Positions 1-6,507 of a DNA stretch of 11,511 nt are shown here, in pieces (position 1 is the first letter of the stretch; each line of letters opens with the position of its first letter). Origin of the DNA: Bacillota bacterium. Its GTDB lineage: Bacteria > Bacillota_E > Sulfobacillia > Sulfobacillales > Sulfobacillaceae. The notes under the pieces are model-generated. The model was not told where the DNA came from and searched no databases. It worked only from the letters and a program-made list of their open reading frames with translations. Both the position numbers and the translations under genes were made by a program. The stretch spans positions 1-11,511 of the forward strand of contig JAKADJ010000046.1 in assembly GCA_021820645.1 (NCBI GenBank), given 5' to 3'.

Positions 1-184
1 TGAGCTTTTATTTCGATTCTACCGCCACCTCCGACGCCCGTCCACGTTTTTACAGTCCAGGTTCGCAATGCGGGGAGTAGTAATGGGAACCTAATCCTGG
101 CTGGAACCGAGGAATTTCTGATCGCGCAACGGGCCAGCATTTACCGTGACACATCCAAACCTTTCGATCGTTTTGCTGATTGCC

Positions 185-213
185 TTGAATTGGCACTTAT
201 GCCAAAATATATA
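185..213 (+). promoter_or_regulatory. Candidate sigmaA promoter of the beta-helix/esterase gene
   Basis: TTGAAT (185-190) and TATATA (208-213) are separated by exactly 17 bases, matching a sigmaA-type promoter. Transcription would start near 220, giving a leader of about 50 bases before the gene. The spacer holds a perfect palindrome (separate entry). The call rests on motif match and position only. Confidence 0.5.
190..205. promoter_or_regulatory. Perfect palindrome TTGGCA-CTTA-TGCCAA inside the promoter spacer, candidate operator
   Basis: TTGGCACTTATGCCAA has 6-base arms that are exact reverse complements around a 4-base centre. It lies between the putative -35 and -10 boxes, where a bound repressor would block RNA polymerase. 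The TTGGC...GCCAA shape resembles sites of several dimeric repressors, but no regulator can be named. Confidence 0.45.
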
Positions 214-223
214 CGATTCAACC

Positions 224-240
224 GCCCGCATAAATCGGGC
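224..240 (+). promoter_or_regulatory. Small leader hairpin before the ribosome binding site
   Basis: GCCCG (224-228) and CGGGC (236-240) form a 5-base-pair stem with a 7-base loop (CATAAAT). It lies in the predicted 5' leader, 14 bases before the Shine-Dalgarno-like sequence. It is short and may be chance, or may modulate mRNA stability. Confidence 0.25.
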
Positions 241-254
241 ACACACTGTCACAT

Positions 255-265
255 AAGGATGGTGA
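255..265 (+). promoter_or_regulatory. Ribosome binding site that points to an ATT start at 272
   Basis: AAGGATGGTGA (255-265) is the Shine-Dalgarno consensus AAGGAGGTGA with one extra T. GGTGA ends 6 bases before ATT at 272, but 27 bases before the first ATG at 293, which has no purine-rich site in reach. TGA at 263-265 closes the frame upstream, so no earlier start exists. Confidence 0.55.
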
Positions 266-271
266 TTTGCT

Positions 272-2653
272 ATTAAACGCATTTACAAACGGATGTCTTT
301 GGTGGCTGGCGGACTGTTGACCGCATTAACCTTGGTCGGGCCCGAAGCCCTTGCCGCTGCGCCTCCATCCCTTACGGTCTACGTGAGTCCAACGGGTCAT
401 AATCAAAGTGGGACCGGAGCATCTACCAGTCCCTATCGGACCATTGATTTCGCCGTGTCTAAGGTACCTGCCGGCTCGACCATCATCGTCATGCCGGGAA
501 CCTACAATGAATCCCCCATTATTGCCCAGACCGTAACCATTACCGGTGAAACCGGCCAAGCCGCGAAGACCATTATCAATGCGGATGGATATAACAATGC
601 GATCTGGATCAATGGGGCGGCTGCGAAAGGCACCACGATAGCCCATCTCACCCTAGAACATGCGAATAACGAGGGGATTTTAGTTTCGGACACCTCACAG
701 GTGACCATCACTCATGATGTCATCACCCAAAACGGCATGCAAATGAGTCCCACCGTCTTCGAGGATAAGGCCATCACCATGATGGGCTCGACAGGCAGCA
801 CCATTACCGATAATCTCATCACCCAAAATGCGGGTGGAGGCGTAGCACTTACGGACGACGGAACTTTTTCACCGGGCCTGGCCTATCCCTTCGCCTATCA
901 TCCGCCACTCCCCTCGCAGGGTAACACCATTGCCAACAATACGATTACCAATAACACCAAGGGTTGTGGCATTGTGGTGGCTTCGTTTAATAGCGCTGGG
1001 TCGATCGGAAACACGGTGTCAGGGAATACCGTCAGCGGCAATCCTCAGGGCATCGACATTGGGGTTGCACCAATGGGGAGCAAATCCATCAACAACGTAG
1101 TCACGGGAAACATCATCACCAATAACCAGATCCCGGGAATCCTGGTCCATCTTACGGCCCCCGGGCAGACCATGTCAGGAACCCAAGTGATTAATAACAG
1201 CATCTCTAGCAATGGTCCGGATCCTGAATTCGGATTGATGGAACCGACTGGTATCGCCGTCATGGGGACTGGCTCAGAAGTTGGCGCCACCACGATCACC
1301 CACAACACTATCAGTCAGGAATATTATGGAGTATGGATGAATCACAGTAGCCCCGTGACCGGAGTGGCCCAGAATACAACCACGGGGGTCGCGGTGCCTC
1401 AAACCGTGGTGGTGCCACCACCCACCTTGACTCTAAAGGGGCCAACCGGAACCGCCCCACTAGGCACCCCTCTAACGTACGCCGCGTCTTCATCTGCCTC
1501 ACTGGAATACCAATTCTGGCTCGGCAATGCCGCCGGCCAGTGGAAAGTCATCCAAAACTATTCAACCGGCAGCTCAGTGACGTTAAACACTTTAGCCGCG
1601 GGAACCTATACGGTGGTAGCCTACGGAATGACCCCCACTCAATTGGCTAAAGGCAGCTATCAAGACGCGGTTGGCCAATCTGCCATCGTCAACGTGGGGG
1701 GGAACGCGACCCTGTCTGCCGGCCCGTCTCTGGGAACAGTTGGGCATCCCGAGACACTGGATGCCAGCTCTAGGAACGTATCGGGGGCCCTTTATCAGTT
1801 CTGGATTAAAACTCCCGAAAACGCCTGGATCGCGAGCGGATCCTATGGCTCCTCACAATTTGCGTTCACGCCACCAGTGCCTGGTGTGTACCAAGCCGTG
1901 GTATACGCCAAGGCCCCCAACGCGGTCTCCAATGCCACCGAAGCCACCATGGCTACCACCACATTTGCGGTGAGCCCTGCCCCTAACGGCCTGGTCGCGC
2001 TCGGGGACTCCATTAGTTATGGATTTAACCTAGGTCCCAATCTTGAGCCCTCACCGTTGGCATTTCCCTATCTTATGGGCAAATTCACCAAATTGCCCGT
2101 AAACGATCTGGCCGTGCCGGGTTGGACATCCAAAGACCTGCTAACGGCCCTTCCGACGCCAGCCTTTGCGGGATCCCTCAAGAGCGCCAAGATTGTCACC
2201 ATCAACATCGGAAGCAATGATCTCTTGGGTATCGCGCTAAAGGATGGTCTTTTCTATAGCGGCCAGACCACTTTAACGCCAACGGAAGCATCGCAAGTCC
2301 AGCAAGCCATTGCCGGATTCGGTACCAACCTCACCCAAATCGTCACCTTGGTGCGTCAAGAAGCACCGACAGCCAAGATCGTTCTGTACAACCTCTATAA
2401 CCCGGTTCCGGTCCAAATGGTGATACTAAACGCCATGGTCAATGCCCCTCTGGTAGCCATGAACGCTACCATCGCAAAGGTGGCTCAGGCCGCCAACATT
2501 CCGGTAGCTAATGCCTACACAGCCTTTGCCGGCCACCAGCAGTTGGATGTGTTAACTGGGGACATTCATCCCACAATAAGTGGACAGGTAGCACTGGCCC
2601 AGGCTGGGGACACCGCATTGCACCTAGGTCCGATAGTCATCCCGGTTAACTAG
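272..2653 (+). CDS. Secreted beta-helix protein fused to a C-terminal SGNH/GDSL esterase
   Basis: Residues are numbered from the ATG at 293; the preferred start is ATT at 272, which adds seven residues (MKRIYKR). That gives a textbook signal peptide: basic n-region, hydrophobic stretch to about residue 16, then PEALA-AA. From ATG alone the n-region has no positive charge. Residues 28-375 form a right-handed parallel beta-helix: VSPTG, then PYRTIDFAV, VMPGTY, and many short N/T/I/G-rich turns such as NTIANNTITNNT. About 376-468 and 472-560 are two related Ig-like repeats, each with YQFW, a following W and a G.Y..V.YA strand. Residues 566-786 carry SGNH/GDSL hydrolase blocks: GDS with Ser573, GSND 640-643, and DIHP with Asp757 and His759. 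The family cleaves esters; the beta-helix and Ig-like parts probably bind polysaccharide or the cell surface. Monocistronic, with hairpins on both sides. The substrate is unknown. Confidence 0.85.
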   Translation: MKRIYKRMSLVAGGLLTALTLVGPEALAAAPPSLTVYVSPTGHNQSGTGASTSPYRTIDFAVSKVPAGSTIIVMPGTYNESPIIAQTVTITGETGQAAKTIINADGYNNAIWINGAAAKGTTIAHLTLEHANNEGILVSDTSQVTITHDVITQNGMQMSPTVFEDKAITMMGSTGSTITDNLITQNAGGGVALTDDGTFSPGLAYPFAYHPPLPSQGNTIANNTITNNTKGCGIVVASFNSAGSIGNTVSGNTVSGNPQGIDIGVAPMGSKSINNVVTGNIITNNQIPGILVHLTAPGQTMSGTQVINNSISSNGPDPEFGLMEPTGIAVMGTGSEVGATTITHNTISQEYYGVWMNHSSPVTGVAQNTTTGVAVPQTVVVPPPTLTLKGPTGTAPLGTPLTYAASSSASLEYQFWLGNAAGQWKVIQNYSTGSSVTLNTLAAGTYTVVAYGMTPTQLAKGSYQDAVGQSAIVNVGGNATLSAGPSLGTVGHPETLDASSRNVSGALYQFWIKTPENAWIASGSYGSSQFAFTPPVPGVYQAVVYAKAPNAVSNATEATMATTTFAVSPAPNGLVALGDSISYGFNLGPNLEPSPLAFPYLMGKFTKLPVNDLAVPGWTSKDLLTALPTPAFAGSLKSAKIVTINIGSNDLLGIALKDGLFYSGQTTLTPTEASQVQQAIAGFGTNLTQIVTLVRQEAPTAKIVLYNLYNPVPVQMVILNAMVNAPLVAMNATIAKVAQAANIPVANAYTAFAGHQQLDVLTGDIHPTISGQVALAQAGDTALHLGPIVIPVN

Positions 2654-2678
2654 CGCCGGGGCAGCCATACGACGGATC

Positions 2679-2713
2679 ACCGGGGCACCGTCCTTAAAGA
2701 CGGTGCCCCCGGT
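2679..2713 (+). terminator. Strong hairpin, likely terminator of the esterase gene
   Basis: ACCGGGGCACCGTC (2679-2692) pairs with GACGGTGCCCCCGGT (2699-2713) over 14 base pairs with one bulged C; the loop is CTTAAA. It starts 26 bases after the stop codon. No T-run follows (TTCGTGCT), so it may act as a weak terminator or as a 3' end stabiliser. Confidence 0.6.
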
Positions 2714-2928
2714 TCGTGCTCCGGGCAGAGCCAGTAGTTCCACCACCAACCGGGATCCTCCACCCGAGCGCACCAAACGAAGAAGGGAGAAATCCTGTTC
2801 CTAAATGGCTCCTAGGGCTGGTGCGCGCGCGTCAACGACTACGGCCCACTGATGCCATCGTATTGGACTCCGTAAAGCATCCATTGCACACATTCAGGGC
2901 TTTATGTATTTGTTCTGGCGAAGTCAAC

Positions 2929-2958
2929 AAGCTAGGACGGCGCAATTCCTCCTAGCTT
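2929..2958. repeat. Perfect 9-base-pair inverted repeat in the intergenic region
   Basis: AAGCTAGGA (2929-2937) and TCCTAGCTT (2950-2958) are exact reverse complements around a 12-base loop. No T-run follows on either strand, so this is not a canonical terminator. It could be an operator, an RNA structure or a mobile-element remnant. Confidence 0.4.
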
Positions 2959-3289
2959 CATAAACAGCCCACACTGCCGCATCTCTCCCATAGTTTATTG
3001 CAGGTCAGCGCTCGCCGTCAGGCCAAGCTCTTTCGTTCTTTCCTGCAATACGCACCCAGGTCGTTTCGTGATAGACTAACCATGTGTTCGATCTTTGAAA
3101 ATAGGATGCATAAGCGGTTGCCTTCCGCAATTGTAGGGAGGTATAACGCCTCGCGTCGTCAAGACCATGCGTTAACGGGATTTGGCGCACGATGGTTGCA
3201 AGGAACCGAAGACCTTCGCACGACCGAATCGGGGGCGTCTAGCTGAGCCCTTGCGAGTACGGATGTTTTGAGCCCCCTGCTATTGGCTA

Positions 3290-3309
3290 AGCGGGATGTC
3301 AGTCCCGCT
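3290..3309. repeat. Perfect 7-base-pair hairpin upstream of the gamma-glutamyltransferase gene
   Basis: AGCGGGA (3290-3296) and TCCCGCT (3303-3309) flank a 6-base loop (TGTCAG). It lies about 130 bases before the start of the next gene, so it may sit in the leader or mark the end of an upstream transcript. No T-run follows. Confidence 0.4.
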
Positions 3310-3435
3310 CGCGTAGGATTACTCTAGTTTTGTGCTGTTCTGTGCTTGATTCTTTGATTACCAGGTGCCAGGGAAAACCCCACACCATGGGCAACTGGCG
3401 TGCAACACTAAGGTTTCGAGAAGGGAAGACCACTA

Positions 3436-5079
3436 ATGCCCACACTTAATCGCCCGGAAGATACACTAATCAGACCTCCTGTGACAGATCCCCAGTCCTA
3501 TCCCTATTCGTCCCGGCGCACCGTCGTATATGGTCAGCACGGGATGGTGGCTACTGCCGAGCCGCAAGCGGCTCAAGCCGGTTTACGGGTGTTACAGCAG
3601 GGAGGCAACGCCATTGACGCTGCCATCGCCACCGCCGCCGCCCTTACAGTCACCGAACCCACTTCTAACGGGATCGGCAGCGATGCATTTGCCATTGTGT
3701 GGTCTAAGGGAAAACTGTATGGCCTCAATTCGAGCGGTCCCGCCCCTCGCGGTCTCACTCGGGAATGGGTCCGCCAACAGGGCCATGACACAATGCCCAA
3801 TAAGGGCTGGTGCACGGTTACCGTTCCCGGGGCACCTGCCGCCTGGGCGGCCCTCACTGAACGCTTTGGCAAATTAAGCCTGGCCCAAGTCCTTGAGCCC
3901 GCCACACATTTAGCCCGTGAAGGATATCCCGTGGCCCCCACCGTCGCATACTTTTGGGATAGAGCTTACCAAATTTACAAAGAAACCCTCACCACCCCAG
4001 AATATCAGGAGTGGTTTCGGGTTTTTGCCCCGGATGGTCGTACGCCCGCCGCGGGAGAAATTTGGCGCTCGCCGGATCATGCCAAAACATTAATGGAAAT
4101 AGGGTCCAGCAATGGCGATGCCTATTACAAAGGCACACTAGCAGAGCAAATCGCTCGCTTTGCCCACGACACCGGTGGAGTGATTACCGTAGAAGACTTG
4201 GCGCACTTTGCTCCGGAGTGGGTCGAGCCTTTATCAGTAAACTTTCACGGATATCAGGTGTGGGAACTACCGCCCAACGGGCAAGGATTAGTGGCCCTAA
4301 TGGCCCTTAAAATGTTGGCCGGACTGCCTTCCAACTCGGCAGCCGACCGTATCCACTACCAAATTGAGGCCATTAAGTTAGGGTTCGCCGACGCCTTTCA
4401 ATACCTCACCGATCCCCGGCATATGCCCTACACGGCGGAGGAATTTCTGTCCGACACCTATATTGACGAGCGACGTCGACTCATTGGCCCCACGGCACAA
4501 ATCCGGACCGCCGGCGCGCCCGCGCCAGGTGGAACGGTGTACTTAGCCACCGCCGACGACCAGGGTAATATGGTCTCCTACATCCAAAGCAATTACGCTG
4601 GATTCGGATCGGGCTTGGTGGTGCCCGGTACCGGCATTGCTTTGCAAAACCGGGGCGGGCTCTTCTCCCTCGATGAAGGGCATCCAAACTCCCTCGAGCC
4701 GAGAAAACGATCGTTCCATACCATCATCCCAGGGTTCTTAACGCGCGATGGAGAGCCTATCGGACCTTTCGGCGTGATGGGCGGCTTTATGCAGCCCCAA
4801 GGCCACGTACAAGTTATAAGTCGAGTGTTAGAGGAAAACATGAATCCTCAGGCCGCATTAGACGCCCCACGCTTTCATTGGAAAGAGGGCAACCAGGTCG
4901 TAGTCGAAGCATCAATGCCAACCGCAATTATTGAAAGTCTCATCCAACGCGGGCATGAGGTTACGGTGGCTTCGGACCACGGGCCCTTTGGTCGGGGTCA
5001 AATCATTTGGAAAGACGTAAATGGGACATTACAAGGAGGCACCGAGCCCAGGGCTGACGGCGTAATAGCGGCGTATTGA
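3436..5079 (+). CDS. Gamma-glutamyltransferase family protein, cytoplasmic YwrD type
   Basis: 547 residues, an Ntn-hydrolase of the gamma-glutamyltranspeptidase family. The family cleaves or transfers gamma-glutamyl groups (glutathione, gamma-glutamyl amides), and some members act as acylases. The precursor self-cleaves before a conserved Thr, here Thr367 in PAPGGTVYLA, separating a large subunit (about 1-366) from a small one (367-547). After the Thr come DDQGNMVSYIQSNYAGFGSG-type residues; MGG at 448-450 and QPQGH at 453-457 match the oxyanion and substrate region. The N-terminal half shows the usual QAGLRVLQQGGNAIDAA and PTSNGIGSD motifs. There is no signal peptide, unlike secreted Ggt, which with the GGT...YLA form points to the cytosolic YwrD-like subgroup. 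ATG at 3436 follows AAGGGA (3421-3426) at 9 bases. It stands alone, so its substrate cannot be read from context. Confidence 0.9.
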   Translation: MPTLNRPEDTLIRPPVTDPQSYPYSSRRTVVYGQHGMVATAEPQAAQAGLRVLQQGGNAIDAAIATAAALTVTEPTSNGIGSDAFAIVWSKGKLYGLNSSGPAPRGLTREWVRQQGHDTMPNKGWCTVTVPGAPAAWAALTERFGKLSLAQVLEPATHLAREGYPVAPTVAYFWDRAYQIYKETLTTPEYQEWFRVFAPDGRTPAAGEIWRSPDHAKTLMEIGSSNGDAYYKGTLAEQIARFAHDTGGVITVEDLAHFAPEWVEPLSVNFHGYQVWELPPNGQGLVALMALKMLAGLPSNSAADRIHYQIEAIKLGFADAFQYLTDPRHMPYTAEEFLSDTYIDERRRLIGPTAQIRTAGAPAPGGTVYLATADDQGNMVSYIQSNYAGFGSGLVVPGTGIALQNRGGLFSLDEGHPNSLEPRKRSFHTIIPGFLTRDGEPIGPFGVMGGFMQPQGHVQVISRVLEENMNPQAALDAPRFHWKEGNQVVVEASMPTAIIESLIQRGHEVTVASDHGPFGRGQIIWKDVNGTLQGGTEPRADGVIAAY

Positions 5080-5141
5080 CGGCAAACCGCCGAGTACGCT
5101 AGGCCCAGACGACTCATGATCGTGATAAACGCCATCTTGAC

Positions 5142-5169
5142 ACCCCCCCGCGGCTAAAGCCGGGGGGGT
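5142..5169. repeat. C7/G7 hairpin, possible IS200/IS605-type end or terminator
   Basis: ACCCCCCC (5142-5149) pairs with GGGGGGGT (5162-5169). A bulged GC (5150-5151) separates this stem from an inner GGC/GCC stem with a TAAA loop; TTCTTGT follows. From memory, hairpins of the form CCCCCGCGGCTAAAGCCGGGGG are common at the right ends of IS200/IS605 (TnpB) elements, and the bulge fits. No tnpA or tnpB is present, so it would be a solo remnant. Lying 62 bases after the glutamyltransferase stop, it could also terminate that gene. Confidence 0.5.
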
Positions 5170-5208
5170 TCTTGTCCGCCCATACCAGACTCTAGACGCC
5201 ATGCCCAT

Positions 5209-5239
5209 TTGACAATAGGTCTTTTTTTTGACCTAAAAT
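5209..5239 (+). promoter_or_regulatory. Candidate promoter of the ATPase gene
   Basis: TTGACA (5209-5214), a perfect -35 box, is followed after 19 bases by TAAAAT (5234-5239). The spacer is slightly long and contains a run of eight T, which may alter its twist or bend. The gene starts 30 bases downstream, so the leader is very short. Good motif match, no experimental support. Confidence 0.55.
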
Positions 5240-5257
5240 GAGACTATCGATGACCTA
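5216..5257. promoter_or_regulatory. Three TGACCTA half-sites around the ATPase promoter, candidate operator
   Basis: TAGGTC (5216-5221) and GACCTA (5230-5235) are perfect inverted arms around T8, filling the promoter spacer. TGACCTA recurs as a direct copy at 5251-5257, overlapping the ribosome binding site. The two direct copies (5229 and 5251) start 22 bases apart, about two helical turns, which suits cooperative binding. The regulator is unknown. Confidence 0.45.
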
Positions 5258-5268
5258 GGAGTGATCCG

Positions 5269-6216
5269 ATGGACGCACTGTTCCCAAAAGGGCACGTGTT
5301 AAATTCAGAGGACGTATTGGAACGGAGTGGCTTTATTCAAGAAGTCCGTCTCCGTCTGGTTGCTGGTGATAGCGTGACGCTAGCCGGTCCGCGGAGGATT
5401 GGTAAAACATCTGTAGCCGTTGAAATACTGCGTCGTCTGGCAGCCAACGGACATTATGTGCTCCATCTTGACCTCTTTCACGTCACCTCGGTCGACGACT
5501 TTGCCATCCAACTGATGTCCCGTGTAGTGAGCCTGCGAACTGGCCCGCTCCAGAAATTTTCGCACACCATTCGTGAACTCGTACGCACGTTGGAACGCGC
5601 CGAAATTGCTGTCAAAATTCATGATTTGGCGCTCCATGCCCATCTTAACCCCACCGCACCCGATGCCTATCAGATCATCGACGCGGCGTTATCGTCCCTT
5701 GAAACCATCGCTCATAACGATGGTCGTCGAGTTATCGTGCTACTTGACGAATTTCAGGGAATCGAGCGCTTAGGAGGAACATTGCTTCTGAAGCAAATGC
5801 GATCCATTATGCAACAACAATTGTCCACCTCCTATCTTTTCCTGGGCAGTGAACCTTCCCTACTTCAAACGCTGTTTGCCGACCGCCGTCAGGCCTTTTA
5901 TCGATTTGCTACCATGCTGCATCTGGCGCCGATTCCGGACTCCGAATGGATCACTTATATCACGAAAAAATTCGAACGAGTGGGCATGACAATCACTCAA
6001 GATGCCATTGGGTTGTTAATGGAAAAAACCGGTGGCCACCCTTTCTGCGTGATGGTAGTACTCGGCGAAAGTTATTTCCGATCGATAATGAACCATAATA
6101 GGACGATCGACATCTCGGGAGTCTATGAAGGCCTATCAGAGGCGGCTCTTACCTTGGAACCAATCTACGAAGACTCCTGGAAGCAAATCCTATCCATACG
6201 GGGGGTGCTCCGGTAA
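5269..6216 (+). CDS. Archaeal-type AAA/STAND-like ATPase (ATPase_2 family), truncated by a frameshift
   Basis: The 315-residue frame begins at ATG 5269 after AGGAG (5257-5261), 7 bases away. It carries a Walker A loop, GPRRIGKTS at 40-48 with Lys46; a Walker B, VIVLLDEFQ at 155-163 with Asp160 and Glu161; a strand ending in a polar residue, SYLFLGSEPS near 187-196; and TGGHPF near 254-259, a signature of the archaeal ATPase (PF01637-like) group. Such proteins are normally about 350-450 residues and end in a winged-helix domain. Here the frame stops early, just where that domain should start. The missing domain is encoded in the -1 frame directly downstream (next entry). The family is a P-loop NTPase of mostly unknown role. 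No partner gene is adjacent. The gene may be a recent pseudogene, phase-variable, expressed by -1 frameshifting, or affected by a sequencing error. Confidence 0.85.
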   Translation: MDALFPKGHVLNSEDVLERSGFIQEVRLRLVAGDSVTLAGPRRIGKTSVAVEILRRLAANGHYVLHLDLFHVTSVDDFAIQLMSRVVSLRTGPLQKFSHTIRELVRTLERAEIAVKIHDLALHAHLNPTAPDAYQIIDAALSSLETIAHNDGRRVIVLLDEFQGIERLGGTLLLKQMRSIMQQQLSTSYLFLGSEPSLLQTLFADRRQAFYRFATMLHLAPIPDSEWITYITKKFERVGMTITQDAIGLLMEKTGGHPFCVMVVLGESYFRSIMNHNRTIDISGVYEGLSEAALTLEPIYEDSWKQILSIRGVLR

Positions 6217-6389
6217 CACGACAAGTAGCTCTAGGTCGACGACCCTACCATGGTCTGGACACCACCACGGCACGGCGCGCCCTGACAAAGTTACAGCACC
6301 TTTCCATCTTACGAAAGATGGGGCGAGGCGAGTATCTCTTTGTGGAACCCATGTTTCAGCAGTGGGTGATCCGTAATATTGTAGGCTGA
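6204..6389 (+). pseudogene. Detached winged-helix C-terminus of the ATPase, in the -1 frame
   Basis: From 6204 the -1 frame is open for 61 codons to TGA at 6387-6389 and has no start of its own. Its translation runs GAPVTRQVALGRR, then TTTARRALTKLQHLSILRKM, then GRGEYLFVEPMFQQWVIRN. This matches the recognition helix and wing of the C-terminal winged helix of archaeal-type ATPases, typically of the form ..ALxxLexLglvrrv..gry.l.dPlFxxWlrr. Adding one G to the run of six at 6200-6205 would join both parts into a 373-residue protein of normal length. The assignment to the upstream ATPase is firm; the cause of the break cannot be told from sequence. Confidence 0.8.
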
Positions 6390-6443
6390 TGGTCCCCCTC
6401 GTTACGCATCTTTCGGGATCACATAGTAGGACTCGGGTGCGGC

Positions 6444-6476
6444 GAAAAGAGGCCCCCGCCTTAATGCAACGGGGCC
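6444..6476 (-). terminator. Intrinsic terminator of the 7110-6508 gene
   Basis: On the - strand GGCCCCG (6476-6470) pairs with CGGGGGCC (6458-6451) with one bulged G and an 11-base loop, followed by TCTTTT (6450-6445). It lies about 30 bases after the stop codon at 6508. Stem plus T-rich tail is a good match to a Rho-independent terminator. It also faces the convergent ATPase gene. Confidence 0.65.
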
Positions 6477-6507
6477 CGGCGTACTGGATTCCTAGCTCCC
6501 CTATCGC

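Larger units (their letters stand above)
2714..3435. other. About 720 bases without a convincing gene
   Basis: Short open frames exist on both strands (for example + 2716-2955, + 2998-3246, - 3190-3005). Their translations are rich in Arg, Pro and Ser without domain-like patterning, and none has a good ribosome binding site. I see no tRNA or rRNA. The region holds two perfect hairpins (2929-2958 and 3290-3309, listed separately) and must contain the promoter of the following gene, for which no clear -35/-10 pair was found. Confidence 0.5.

Noticed and set aside
190..205. sigma54-type promoter starting with TGGCAC at 191
   Set aside because: TGGCAC matches the -24 box, but the required TTGCA-like -12 box is absent (CCAA instead), and a sigmaA promoter explains the site better.
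4..274. About 90 codons without a stop in frame 1 at the left edge, with a PPPP stretch and strand-like VHVFTVQV
   Set aside because: It is preceded by TGA at 1-3, has no ATG until about 199, and has no ribosome binding site; it could be the tail of a decayed gene but cannot be supported.
2716..3246. Small + strand frames (79 and 82 codons) between the esterase and glutamyltransferase genes
   Set aside because: No credible ribosome binding site, Arg/Pro/Ser-rich composition, no domain pattern; one ends inside a hairpin.
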